Part shown: positions 1-7,914 of the stretch, one piece after another
Layout of the letters: each line of letters begins with the position of its first letter
Numbering within the stretch: position 1 is the first letter of the stretch
Assembly (NCBI GenBank): GCA_905215155.1
Contig: CAJMPJ010000020.1
Location: 1-56,372 of the forward strand
DNA from: an uncultured bacterium
GTDB lineage: Bacteria; Bacillota; Clostridia; Lachnospirales; Lachnospiraceae
Reading direction: 5' to 3'
DNA: 56,372 bases
Position numbers and translations under genes: made by a program
Notes under the pieces: generated by a model
Databases searched by the model: none
Told to the model about the DNA's origin: nothing
What the model saw: the letters and a program-made list of their open reading frames with translations, nothing else

Positions 1-84
1 AGCTTCCGGCATTGCTGACCGCTGCGTTCCGGTCGGGCCTGCAGCTTCCGGCATTCCTGACGATTGCGTTCCGGTCGGGCCTGT
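1..84. repeat. tandem 42-bp coding repeat
   Basis: Two consecutive 42-bp units (1-42 and 43-84) differ at a handful of positions. Read on the minus strand they encode AGPTGTQSSGMPEA then AGPTGTQRSAMPEA, in the frame of the gene starting at 693. The array is cut by the window edge, so the copy number is unknown. The unit holds short Gly-X-Y runs (GPT GTQ), but that is too little to call it collagen-like. Confidence 0.85.
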
Positions 85-693
85 ATTTTCTCCCAGGGGG
101 CCGCCTGTCATTTGTTCCGCCTCTACTTGTTCTGTATGTATCGGTGTCTCCTCCTGATCCTTTGTTAAGGTCTGGACCGGAGATGGTTCCTTATCTTCTG
201 TGGCTTCATTTGACTGCAAAGGAAATTCCTCTTCAATTTCACGGACCGCTTTTTTGATCTGCTCTTCCGATATTGCAGGCCGCTCCGTATCCTGCTCGGA
301 TTGGGACTTATGCTGTAATTCTACTTCAGCTGCATGGGCAACCGCGTCTTCCCATATGGTCGTATAGGAACGCCATGTATTCTTTACGTCGTGGATGGTC
401 AGTCCGAAGCACTGATCCACAGTAATGCCGGAATGTTCAATATCACTAGCCGATACCACGGTTCTGAATTCACCTGAACCTCCCCGGATGAAAATATTTC
501 CAAGGTATATCTCCTGCTCTCCGGCTAATAAGTACACCCCAATGTCATTGCCGCCCACATAAATCCGTTTGACACTTACCGTAATCTTGCACTGGATTCC
601 TCTCGTCTCTATCTTGGCAAATCCGATGTTTTTTCCTTTGATTCCGCCTTCGTAGGCATAAATATATGAGATTAGTCTTCGATAGTTAGACAT
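1..693 (-). CDS. Lachnospiraceae hypothetical protein (DUF6128-like), 3' end outside window
   Basis: An open frame of 231 codons runs off the left edge. The ATG at 693 sits about 7 bases behind AAAGGAG. The first ~130 residues (starting MSNYRRLISYIYAYEGG) are a compact, beta-rich conserved-looking domain that resembles the uncharacterised family I know as DUF6128 in Lachnospiraceae; this is from memory and not certain. After it comes a charged Glu/Gln/Thr-rich linker, then two copies of a 14-residue Gly-Pro-Thr repeat at the edge. No signal peptide or membrane segment is seen in the visible part. It diverges from nagB, with about 120 bp of shared promoter space. Function unknown. Confidence 0.75.
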   Translation of the reverse strand, partial: MSNYRRLISYIYAYEGGIKGKNIGFAKIETRGIQCKITVSVKRIYVGGNDIGVYLLAGEQEIYLGNIFIRGGSGEFRTVVSASDIEHSGITVDQCFGLTIHDVKNTWRSYTTIWEDAVAHAAEVELQHKSQSEQDTERPAISEEQIKKAVREIEEEFPLQSNEATEDKEPSPVQTLTKDQEETPIHTEQVEAEQMTGGPLGENTGPTGTQSSGMPEAAGPTGTQRSAMPEA

Positions 694-731
694 GCCACCA
701 CTCCTTTATAGTTATTTTATGCAAAATGCCA

Positions 732-760
732 TTGCAACTATGACATAAAAATGTTATCCT
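732..760 (+). promoter_or_regulatory. probable promoter of the nagB remnant
   Basis: TTGCAA (732-737) and TATCCT (755-760) are separated by 17 bp and lie about 50 bp before the nagB start codon. The -10 is only a 4/6 match, so this is a reasonable but not strong vegetative promoter. Confidence 0.45.
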
Positions 761-812
761 GTTGAAATAAAATAATAAAAATTTTTTCTATTTGCCGGAG
801 GTATGAAAAAAA

Positions 813-1341
813 ATGAAGCTTTATCGTGCAAAAGACTATTATGACATGAGCCGTAAAGCTGCCAACATTATCTCCGCACAGGTCATCATGAAACCAAACT
901 GTGTTTTGGGTCTGGCAACCGGGTCCACGCCGGTGGGAATCTATCAGCAGCTGATCGAATGGTACAATAAGGGGGATTTAGACTTTTCTCAGGTGAAAAC
1001 GGCGAATCTGGACGAATATAAAGGATTGCCCAAGACCAATGAACAAAGCTATTATCACTTTATGCATGAAAATCTGTTTTGTCACGTAAACATCAAAGAA
1101 AAAAACACTAATATTCCAGACGGGACCGAACCTGATGTGCAAAAAGAAGCGGCCCGATACGAAGAAACCCTGCAAAATTTGGGCGGCATTGATTTACAGC
1201 TTCTTGGATTGGGTCATAACGGGCATATCGGGTTTAATGAGCCATCAAGGGACCGGTACTCCACGTGTTCCGGCTTCCATTTTGCAGCTTCATCCGGATG
1301 TGATCCTTGTTGCAGATGAACCAGCCTTATCCAAATTCTGA
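813..1341 (+). pseudogene. nagB: glucosamine-6-phosphate deaminase, internally deleted and frameshifted
   Basis: NagB converts glucosamine-6-phosphate to fructose-6-phosphate and ammonia in the cytosol. The first ~141 residues are normal, including the sugar-binding loop LATGSTPVG, NLDEYKG and the GLGHNGHIGFNEP segment. Directly after NEP the sequence jumps to what should be the extreme C-terminus: PASILQLHPDVILVADEPAL is readable in another frame, ending with TGA at 1339-1341. About 65-70 codons of the usual ~242 are missing, and one base seems to be lost in the downstream part (GGTACTCCA where GGTAACTCCA would restore GPVTP). In the first frame the protein ends at 1319 after a nonsense tail. 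GGAGG (797-801) precedes the ATG. The missing part carries catalytic residues, so the product is almost certainly inactive. Confidence 0.85.
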
Positions 1342-1352
1342 TAGATTTAAAA

Positions 1353-1381
1353 TTGACTTTTTTTCAGTAAGATGCTATGAT
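1353..1381 (+). promoter_or_regulatory. strong promoter of the 50-codon gene
   Basis: TTGACT (1353-1358), a 17-bp spacer, then TATGAT (1376-1381): near-consensus sigma-A elements. Transcription should start near 1388, about 27 bases ahead of the small gene's start codon. The promoter begins 11 bp past the nagB remnant. Confidence 0.7.
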
Positions 1382-1401
1382 GAATCAAATTCTTTTATAA
1401 G

Positions 1402-1558
1402 GAGGTGAGACGATATGAAACCGATTACAATGAAATCAACATCATTATGGATAAATCTGAAGTTTATTACTGTAATTTTCTGTAATTATGGACTGTCCGT
1501 GTATAAGTGCGCCCATTTTTACGAAAAAAGCAGCGTCTCACCTCAGATTATGTCTCAC
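1402..1558 (+). promoter_or_regulatory. long-range inverted repeat that can cover the Shine-Dalgarno of the small gene
   Basis: GAGGTGAGACG (1402-1412), which contains the ribosome-binding site, is the exact reverse complement of CGTCTCACCTC (1534-1544) near the 3' end of the same short mRNA. A second, shorter complement GTCTCAC lies at 1552-1558. An 11-bp perfect 5'-3' interaction around a 121-nt loop could block translation initiation, as in some type I toxin mRNAs. The pairing is seen in the sequence; the regulatory role is inferred. Confidence 0.6.
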
Positions 1559-1567
1559 ATCCGGTAA
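1415..1567 (+). CDS. 50-residue small protein of unknown function
   Basis: I do not recognise this peptide. The ATG at 1415 has a perfect ribosome site (AAGGAGGTGA, 1399-1408, 6-base spacing), a near-consensus promoter upstream and an intrinsic terminator 28 bp after the TAA, so it has every part of an independent gene. The peptide begins MKPITMKSTSLWINLKF. Residues ~11-30 form a moderately hydrophobic stretch that could lie in a membrane, and the tail is polar. It has two Cys (23, 32) but no clear bacteriocin leader or lipobox. It lies between a dead nagB and an ABC exporter operon, so it might be a leader peptide, a type I toxin, or an exported peptide. It could also be a chance frame in a regulatory RNA. 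Confidence 0.5.
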   Translation: MKPITMKSTSLWINLKFITVIFCNYGLSVYKCAHFYEKSSVSPQIMSHIR

Positions 1568-1594
1568 CTTTTTTGATGTATGACTGAAATTCTG

Positions 1595-1623
1595 CCCGGC
1601 CGCTGTGAATGCCGGGATTTTTT
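1595..1623 (+). terminator. intrinsic terminator after the small gene
   Basis: CCCGGC (1595-1600) and GCCGGG (1611-1616) form a 6-bp GC stem around a 10-base loop, followed by ATTTTTTG. It separates the small gene from the ABC operon. It could also act as an attenuator if transcription continues to 1712. Confidence 0.65.
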
Positions 1624-1711
1624 GTGCCATTTTTTCGATAACAGGCGTTCTGCGCGGACGTAACCGGATATTTGTATCCATCGACTCGCACAAAATGGAG
1701 GAATTTCATTC

Positions 1712-2543
1712 ATGAATCCGAAAAAATTTATTCGATCCGGTTATGGCTCTCTTCCTAGGGCCATACGTTCCACAATGTTTATGTGTACAAAACAAATATT
1801 TGACGGCGGTTTTTTATGCGTTGCTGGCGGCTATTTTGTTCAGGCCGTTCAGTTTGTCATGCTGATTTTTATCTGGAAGTCTCTGGAGAAAGGCGGTGCC
1901 CTGAACCAGGGAACCTCTCTGCACCAGCTGATGACTTACACGCTGATGGCCACCATTTTCCATCAGGAATTAAATATCATCTCTTCTGCCACTTCTGCCC
2001 TGTGGGAAGGTTCTATCATCGGGCGGTTTCTTCGTCCTATGCCTGTGGAGGTGAGCTTCTTTGCAGAAACCATCGGGCGGCATTGGATTCCCAATTTTCT
2101 GTTTTTTGGGCTGCCGCTGTGGCATTTTATCTCCGCTCCTTTTCATAAACCCCTGGCCGGTTTCAGCGGCAAATGGCATTCTGGCTTTTTTAAGCCTCAT
2201 TTTGGCGGCTTCTCTTGGATTTGCCATTGATTTACTTTTTGCTTCGTTTGCCATGCATTTAAAAAATGGGTGCTGGGCGGCTCTTGCGGTGCGGGAGGCC
2301 ATATACGCACTGCTGTCGGGGGAAATGATTCCATTTTCTTTATTTCCAAAGGAAATCGGAACGGTATTTTCTCTGCTGCCGCTTGGTTCTGTTGCCCATG
2401 GTCCATTGACCATATACACCGGTGCTGCCGGGAATTATCAGACAATCATTGGGCTTCAGATTTTTTGGAATGTAATTTTATGGATCGCCGCGATTCATAT
2501 CTTTCGTAAAAGCAAGGAAAGGATGGTTTCTTTTGGTGGATAA
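1712..2543 (+). pseudogene. ABC-2 type permease (COG4587-like), frameshifted
   Basis: First gene of a three-gene exporter operon (permease, permease, ATPase). The ATG at 1712 follows GGAGG. The N-terminal frame runs to 2230 and ends in nonsense after FFGLPLW. The family-like continuation SPLLFINPWP through LFRKSKE-type C-terminal sequence is in a second frame that stays open to 2543, so one base was gained or two lost at about 2125-2135. A local segment at 1810-1842 also reads better in a third frame (FYALLAAILF) before returning, which suggests two more compensating indels. Joined, the protein would be ~270 residues with about six membrane helices, normal for the family. It is either a degraded permease or a stretch of poor sequence. 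Its stop overlaps the next gene. Confidence 0.7.
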
Positions 2544-3393
2544 TTTAAAAACTCTTTTCCGGCTGTATAGGCAGTACGGAAAAATGGATCTTTTATGGTT
2601 TCTTCGTGATACCCGTTACTTCTTTTTACAGCTTATCTCTGACGTGGTAAGCGGGGGCTGTACCATTGCAGGCGTTTATCTCTTATCTGCAAATTTTGGA
2701 AACTTTGCGGGAATGGGCCGGGATGACATTTTGTTTATGATGGGCTTTTCTGTGTTTACCGACGGAATTTATATGGTATTTTTTATTGGAAACAATTCCG
2801 GGATGATCAGCCGTATCATTGGGCGGGGACAGCTTGACCACGTGATGATCCAGCCGGTTCCTTTATGGACCGAGCTTTTGGCCCAGGGCTTCTGCCCATT
2901 TTCCGGCTCTCCCATGTTTTTGCTGGGGGCAGGCCTTACCTGGTACGGGGCTGCCGGGACTTCCATGGCCATAACCCCCTTATGGATGGGACTGTTTCTT
3001 TTGTATGCGGTCTGTTCCTGCCTGCTGATCGTATCGTTTCTCTATCTTTTATCCTGCATGGCCTTTTATGCACCGGCGGCTGCGGAGGAAATCTCCATGG
3101 TTGGAATGGATATGTTCTCTTCCTTAAAAACTTATCCGCTGGGCAATATCAGTCCTGCAGTCAAACGAATCTTCCTCACCATACTTCCGATCGGGCTTTG
3201 TGCCTGGTTTCCGTCCGTTTTACTTTTAAAGGCGGGAAAGGAGGGGGTGTCATCCCTAAACCTTCTGCCGGCTCTTTTTCTGCCCGCAGTAACCGCGGTT
3301 TTCTTACTGGCCGCTCTCACATTTTTTAAGAAAGGAATGAAACATTATGCAGCCTATGGTTCTCCAAGATACTCCGGCTTTGGCCATCGATAA
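2533..3393 (+). CDS. ABC-2 type permease (COG3694-like)
   Basis: Second permease of the exporter operon, 286 residues, with about six hydrophobic segments (for example FFLQLISDVVSGGCTIAGVY, LLYAVCSCLLIVSFLYLLSC and LPALFLPAVTAVFLLAALTF) and the typical ending GMKHYAAYGSPRYSGFGHR. With the upstream permease and the ATPase it matches the COG4586/4587/3694 transporter set of Firmicutes, whose substrate is unknown. It overlaps the upstream frame by 11 bp and the ATPase by 47 bp, which indicates translational coupling. The reading frame is intact, so only the partner permease is damaged. A start a few codons downstream is possible. Confidence 0.85.
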   Translation: MVDNLKTLFRLYRQYGKMDLLWFLRDTRYFFLQLISDVVSGGCTIAGVYLLSANFGNFAGMGRDDILFMMGFSVFTDGIYMVFFIGNNSGMISRIIGRGQLDHVMIQPVPLWTELLAQGFCPFSGSPMFLLGAGLTWYGAAGTSMAITPLWMGLFLLYAVCSCLLIVSFLYLLSCMAFYAPAAAEEISMVGMDMFSSLKTYPLGNISPAVKRIFLTILPIGLCAWFPSVLLLKAGKEGVSSLNLLPALFLPAVTAVFLLAALTFFKKGMKHYAAYGSPRYSGFGHR

Positions 3394-4357
3394 TGTAACA
3401 AAAACATACACACAGTGGCAAAGAAGCGGAAAAGCCAAAGATATTATAAAAAACATGTTCCGCCCGGACAAACGGGTGGTAACCGCACTGGATCACGTAT
3501 CCCTTACCATAAACCCCGGGGAATTTGTAGCCTATGCAGGGGCAAACGGAGCGGGGAAAAGTACTACCATTAAAATTCTCTCAGGCATTCTCCTGCCTAC
3601 GCAAGGAAGGGTCTCGGTGCTTGGAATGGACCCTTTGAGGGACCGTATCCCTCTCATGCGGCGGGTGGGAATCTTATTCGGACAGCGGACGGAGCTATGG
3701 TGGGACCACCCCGTTATTACCAGCTTTGAGTGGAAAAAGGAGGTCTGGAACATACCTGATGAAATATATCAGAGAAATCTTAATATGGTTACCCAACTGC
3801 TGGACCTTACCGATATCTTAAAAACATTTGCCAGGGAACTCAGCCTGGGGCAGCGGATGCGGGCGGACATTGCCATGCTCCTTTTACACGGACCGGACCT
3901 TATTTTTCTTGATGAGCCTACGTTAGGCTTGGATGTCCTTGCAAAGCAGCAGATGATACATTTTCTGAAAAAAATCAACAAAGAGCAGAAAACTACTGTA
4001 GTGGTCACCAGTCATGATATGGATGACCTGGAAGAAATGGCTCAGAGGGTGGTGCTGTTAAATAAAGGAACCATCGCCTTTGACGGGAATTTTGATGAGC
4101 TTCGGGATGCTTTAGGAGGCTTCTACCGGATCGAAATCACAACGTCCCCCAAGGAGGCTCCCCTTTCTCTTCCCGGAATGAAACTGCTGCGTTCGGAACA
4201 TGGCAGCCATGAGTATGAATTTGACCGGAAAATATTTCCTATCCATAGAGTATTAGGGAATTTGTCCAAATTTCCGCAAATCCTGGATGTGGAAATTAAA
4301 AAAGCTCCCATTGAAGATGTCGTGGCAAATCTCTATTTAAGCTGGAAAGATAAATAG
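3347..4357 (+). CDS. ABC transporter ATP-binding protein (COG4586-like)
   Basis: Cytosolic ATPase that powers the adjacent two-permease exporter. 336 residues with a complete nucleotide-binding domain: Walker A GANGAGKST (~res 65-73), signature LSLGQRMRADIA, Walker B LIFLDEPT, and the switch His in VVVTSHD. The N-terminal ~45 residues and a C-terminal ~90-residue extension (after DELRDALGG) are characteristic of this subfamily. The start is inside the 3' end of the permease gene. The first two in-frame ATGs (MQPM) are equally plausible. Substrate unknown. If the frameshift in the first permease is real, this ATPase may have no complete partner. Confidence 0.9.
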   Translation: MQPMVLQDTPALAIDNVTKTYTQWQRSGKAKDIIKNMFRPDKRVVTALDHVSLTINPGEFVAYAGANGAGKSTTIKILSGILLPTQGRVSVLGMDPLRDRIPLMRRVGILFGQRTELWWDHPVITSFEWKKEVWNIPDEIYQRNLNMVTQLLDLTDILKTFARELSLGQRMRADIAMLLLHGPDLIFLDEPTLGLDVLAKQQMIHFLKKINKEQKTTVVVTSHDMDDLEEMAQRVVLLNKGTIAFDGNFDELRDALGGFYRIEITTSPKEAPLSLPGMKLLRSEHGSHEYEFDRKIFPIHRVLGNLSKFPQILDVEIKKAPIEDVVANLYLSWKDK

Positions 4358-4421
4358 AGGTTGCTATTTGAAAATTTTGATGTAAAATGAATATGAAGAT
4401 CGAATTATGGAGGGAATTACT

Positions 4422-4826
4422 ATGGCTTATACTTTTACAAAAGACCTGGAGACAGGTAACCAATTAATCGACACGGAGCATCGTCAGCTCATAGATGCGG
4501 TCAACAACCTTTTAGCTGCCTGCGCAACCGGTAAGGGACGCAGCGAACTGGCAACCATAACAAAATTTCTTCAGGATTATACGGCGAAGCACTTCAGCGA
4601 CGAAGAAAAGCTTCAGGTTCAAAGCAAGTACCCTGATTATGTAAACCACAGACGCTACCATGAAGATTTTAAAAAAGTGGTTGCCGAAATCTGCCGTAAG
4701 CTGGATAAGGATGGTCCAACCGTGGCACTCGTGGGTGAGGTAAATTCTACCATTGCAGGCTGGCTGATCAACCATATCAAAAAAGAAGACGTAAAGGTTG
4801 CCAACCATATAAAAAACAAAGCTTAA
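4422..4826 (+). CDS. bacteriohemerythrin
   Basis: Small di-iron protein (134 residues) that binds O2 reversibly and probably buffers or senses oxygen in this anaerobe's cytosol. Iron ligands are visible in order: His in DTEHRQL, HFSDEE (His and Glu), NHRRYH (two His) and NHIKKED (His and Asp). This is the full HxxxE, HxxxH, HxxxxD set of a single-domain hemerythrin. The ATG at 4422 is preferred over 4407 because the earlier codon is itself part of the GGAGGG ribosome site. It stands alone between the ABC operon and the HIT gene. Confidence 0.9.
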   Translation: MAYTFTKDLETGNQLIDTEHRQLIDAVNNLLAACATGKGRSELATITKFLQDYTAKHFSDEEKLQVQSKYPDYVNHRRYHEDFKKVVAEICRKLDKDGPTVALVGEVNSTIAGWLINHIKKEDVKVANHIKNKA

Positions 4827-4928
4827 GTACCCGATGGGAGAAGATTCTATCTTTTCATTCCCGCCGTTTTATAATAGAATCGTCTTGTGGAACATGACAT
4901 TACACGATCTGAAAGAAGGTATATGATT

Positions 4929-5348
4929 ATGAAAGATCCAAACTGTGCATACTGCATGAAGGGAGATTTGGTTGCCAAATTCGGCTATCCGGTCTGTGAG
5001 ATGGAATCAGGATTTTTATACTTATTCAAGGAGCAAAGCAAAAAAGGCAGAGTAATACTGGCCTATAAGGACCACGTAAGCGAAATGGTCGATATCAGTG
5101 ATGAAGAAAGAAATGCATTTTTTGCGGATGTTTCCAAGGTTTCCAAGGCAGTTCATAAAGTGTTCCAACCGGACAAAGTCAATTACGGTGCCTACGGAGA
5201 CACCGGATGCCACCTCCACATGCACATCGTTCCCAAATATAACGGCGGCGATGAATGGGGCGGTACCTTTGCCATGAATCCGGATAAGGTCTATTTTACG
5301 GATCAGGAATACGAGGAAATGGCTGCTGCCCTTCGGGAAGCATTATAG
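4929..5348 (+). CDS. HIT (histidine triad) family protein
   Basis: HIT-fold nucleotide hydrolase or transferase, 139 residues. An N-terminal CxxC (Cys6, Cys9) resembles the zinc site of Hint-type proteins, and the catalytic triad HLHMH (95-99) precedes IVPKYNGG. I chose the ATG at 4929 because AAGAAGG (4913-4919) then has a normal spacing of about 9; the ATG at 4923 would be too close. Only 12 bp separate it from ywlG downstream, so the two are probably one operon. Physiological substrate unknown. A second HIT gene sits at 19.3 kb. Confidence 0.88.
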   Translation: MKDPNCAYCMKGDLVAKFGYPVCEMESGFLYLFKEQSKKGRVILAYKDHVSEMVDISDEERNAFFADVSKVSKAVHKVFQPDKVNYGAYGDTGCHLHMHIVPKYNGGDEWGGTFAMNPDKVYFTDQEYEEMAAALREAL

Positions 5349-5360
5349 GAGGATTTAGTC

Positions 5361-5912
5361 ATGCTAGAAGAAATCAGAATGCAGGCGCACGAAGCAGCCA
5401 GAGAGCTATTGGAGACAGCCCATTTAAAAGAGGGAAACCTGGTGGTCATCGGCTGCTCGTCCAGTGAGATTTCCAATCACCGCATCGGTTCTTATTCCAG
5501 CGGGGAAATCGGCCAGGAAGTTTTCTCAGCCATCTATGAGGTATTTCACGAAAAAGGGATCTATGTGGCTGCCCAGTGCTGCGAACATTTAAACCGCGCC
5601 CTCATTCTGGAACGGGAGGCGGCAGAGCGATACGGCTATGAGCCGGTCAACGTGGTGCCTCAGCTAAAGGCCGGCGGCTCACTGGCTACAGCGGCCTATC
5701 ATACTCTGTCACAGCCGGTAGCTGTAGAATGGATAAAAGCACATGCCGGAATTGATATCGGCGATACGCTCATCGGTATGCATTTGCGTGCAGTGGCCGT
5801 TCCTGTCCGCATTAAGACCCAGTATATCGGCTCAGCTCACGTAGTGGCTGCACGTACCAGAGCCAAATTCATCGGCGGTACGCGTGCCTGTTATGATGAT
5901 TCAATTGTGTGA
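5361..5912 (+). CDS. ywlG: TIGR01440/UPF0340 family protein (YwlG)
   Basis: 183 residues, full length for the UPF0340 (DUF436) family of Firmicutes, whose biochemical role is not settled. Recognisable family segments include VIGCSSSEISNHRIGSYSS, ERYGYEPVNVVPQLKAGGS and the end RAKFIGGTRACYDDS. AGGAGG stands 8 bases before the ATG. It shares an operon with the HIT gene and is closed by a perfect terminator facing the convergent oligopeptide-binding gene. Soluble; no signal peptide. Confidence 0.9.
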   Translation: MLEEIRMQAHEAARELLETAHLKEGNLVVIGCSSSEISNHRIGSYSSGEIGQEVFSAIYEVFHEKGIYVAAQCCEHLNRALILEREAAERYGYEPVNVVPQLKAGGSLATAAYHTLSQPVAVEWIKAHAGIDIGDTLIGMHLRAVAVPVRIKTQYIGSAHVVAARTRAKFIGGTRACYDDSIV

Positions 5913-5971
5913 TTGTTTGAAAAGACATGATCTAAGGTAAGAATGATTGAAGTATGAAAGTTTAGGTAAAA

Positions 5972-6019
5972 AATAATCCTTGCAATGAAGTTGCTGTCAT
6001 TGCAAGGATTATTTTTTTA
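5972..6019. terminator. bidirectional intrinsic terminator
   Basis: A perfect 17-bp inverted repeat (5972-5988 / 5997-6013) with an 8-base loop is flanked by A and T runs on both sides. It serves ywlG on the plus strand and the oligopeptide-binding gene on the minus strand. Confidence 0.92.
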
Positions 6020-6039
6020 CTTATTCTTTTGGTTCAGAA

Positions 6040-7710
6040 TTATTTTGTGGCATACATGAAGAACCAGTAGCCATATGGTGAATGCCAGGTACCTTTGATA
6101 TCCGGATTCTGCATATAATAATCACTGGAGTATACAAGAGGAGCCACGGCTGCATCTTCCATAATCAGCTTTTCTGCCTGATGCAGCTTCTCATAGTGAT
6201 CTGCCTTATCTGCAGTATCGCGGGCCTGATTGATTAAAGCATCTACTTCCGGATTGGAATACTTTCCGTCGTTGTTGCCGCTGTCTGAAGTAAACAAGGT
6301 CAGCATATTGATAGGATCATCGTAATCGTATACCCAGCCGCCCCGGCAGATCTGGAAATCGCCTGCACGGCGGGTTGGGGTAAAGGTGGACCATTCAACA
6401 ATCTTAATGTCCATCTTCACGCCAAGTTTACTCCAGGCATTCTGTAAATACTCTGCTACGGGCTTATTATAGCCTGAGTCGTTGGTCATATATTCAATCA
6501 CCGGGAATCCTTCCCCGTTGGGATATCCGGCTTCTGCCAGAAGATCTTTGGCTTTCTTTAAATCTTCCTCATAATTGGAGGTGTTGAAATAATCTCCGCC
6601 GTTGTTTTTGCGGGTCACGTCTTCAAAGGAAGAGCCTTCCTCTAAATCAGAGATGCCAGGTCCTACAAAGTTGGAAGCCGGTACGGCCGTTTGCATCATC
6701 AGTGTGTTGGCAATGTAATCACGGTCAACTGCAAGGCTTAATGCTTTGCGGACCTTAACATTATCAAATGGTGCCTTCTGTGTGTTAAAGATGGTATAGG
6801 ATGTTGCCATACGAGGTTCTAAATGGAAATCAGGGGAATCCTTGAGTCCTGGAATCTCCTCTGTAGGTACGTCACGGATCATCTGGACTTCTCCGGTCTG
6901 ATATGCGCTGTAGGCAGCGTTAGAATCTTCCATGAGAACAAACTTCAATGAGTTTAAAGTAACTTTATCTGCATTCCAGTAATTTTCATTCTTTGCAAAT
7001 GTAATATGAGAACCTGGTACCCATTCGGTCAGCTTTAAGGGACCGTTGGAAATGTAGGTCTCAGGAGTTAAGGTCCACTGGTCACCTTTTGACTCGATCA
7101 CATCTTTTTTTACAGGTGCCATACTCGCATGTGTGACGATTTTATCAAAATAAACGCAGGGAGAGGCCAGCTCTACCACCAATGTCTTAGGGTCTGGTGC
7201 TGACACTCCCAGTGCGTCAAGATTTCCTTTTGCTGCTTCTTCATAGCCCTTGATCATGGAAAGCATATCGGCAGAGTAAGGAGCCGCAGTCATCGGGTCT
7301 GCCAGACGCTTCCAGGAATATACAAAATCATCTGCTGTAAAGTCAGAACCATCGCTCCACTTTAAACCATCTCTTAAATGAAAGGTATAAGTAAGTCCGT
7401 CGTCACTGACATCATAGCTCTCTGCTTGTCCGGGAACAATGCTGTTCTTTTCATCAACAGTCAGCAGGGTTTCAAACGCATGCAGAATGATATTAGATGC
7501 ATCAATTGCAGAGTTGAGAGCCGGATCAATGGTTTCCGGATCAGGTCCGATCTGGACCGCCAAATCAAGACCTCCGGCTGATGTGCTGCCTGCTGCCTCT
7601 GTCTTCTGGGCTGTGCCATTTTCTGTGCCTGATTTTCCGGAACCGCCGCATGCAGTCAAAACAACACCAGAAGCAAGGACAGCCGCCAATACGAGTGCCA
7701 TTTTCTTCAT
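6040..7710 (-). CDS. oligopeptide ABC transporter substrate-binding lipoprotein
   Basis: Extracellular lipid-anchored solute receptor of the family 5 (OppA/DppA) type, 556 residues. It has a signal peptide with lipobox L18-T-A-C21, a Gly/Ser/Thr linker, then the SBP_bac_5 fold: [14 protein letters not shown] near the start, [21 protein letters not shown], and the late [17 protein letters not shown]. The start at 7710 is set by GGAGGAAG; longer frames upstream lack a signal peptide. No permease or ATPase gene is nearby, so it is an orphan receptor that must work with a transporter encoded elsewhere. It has its own promoter and a strong terminator. The ligand is probably a peptide, but this is inference. 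Confidence 0.92.
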   Translation of the reverse strand: MKKMALVLAAVLASGVVLTACGGSGKSGTENGTAQKTEAAGSTSAGGLDLAVQIGPDPETIDPALNSAIDASNIILHAFETLLTVDEKNSIVPGQAESYDVSDDGLTYTFHLRDGLKWSDGSDFTADDFVYSWKRLADPMTAAPYSADMLSMIKGYEEAAKGNLDALGVSAPDPKTLVVELASPCVYFDKIVTHASMAPVKKDVIESKGDQWTLTPETYISNGPLKLTEWVPGSHITFAKNENYWNADKVTLNSLKFVLMEDSNAAYSAYQTGEVQMIRDVPTEEIPGLKDSPDFHLEPRMATSYTIFNTQKAPFDNVKVRKALSLAVDRDYIANTLMMQTAVPASNFVGPGISDLEEGSSFEDVTRKNNGGDYFNTSNYEEDLKKAKDLLAEAGYPNGEGFPVIEYMTNDSGYNKPVAEYLQNAWSKLGVKMDIKIVEWSTFTPTRRAGDFQICRGGWVYDYDDPINMLTLFTSDSGNNDGKYSNPEVDALINQARDTADKADHYEKLHQAEKLIMEDAAVAPLVYSSDYYMQNPDIKGTWHSPYGYWFFMYATK

Positions 7711-7768
7711 ATTATCTTCCTCCAATTTTCTTTTTCTTCGTCCGTCTTTCACAGACAACGCAAGATTT

Positions 7769-7797
7769 AGCATACCACAGAAAATAGGTTCTTGCAA
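7769..7797 (-). promoter_or_regulatory. promoter of the oligopeptide-binding gene
   Basis: On the minus strand TTGCAA (7797-7792), a 17-bp spacer, then TATGCT (7774-7769), about 60 bp ahead of the start codon. It lies after the ksgA terminator, so the gene is transcribed on its own. Confidence 0.65.
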
Positions 7798-7854
7798 CGT
7801 GGTTTTTCCGCTCTTTTCCTTTGTTTTGTACAGTATTAGCGTGATAACGCGTGA

Positions 7855-7891
7855 AAGAGCCAGACGGTTCCATTGTGGAAAACGTCTGGCC
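7855..7891 (-). terminator. probable terminator of the tatD-ksgA unit
   Basis: GCCAGACG and CGTCTGGC (arms 7859-7866 and 7883-7890), with further pairing of TTCC and GGAA inside, form a stable hairpin just after ksgA. On the minus strand it is followed by TCTTTC, a weak U-tract. Confidence 0.55.
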
Positions 7892-7914
7892 CTAAAGGAC
7901 ACTCTGATGTTTAT

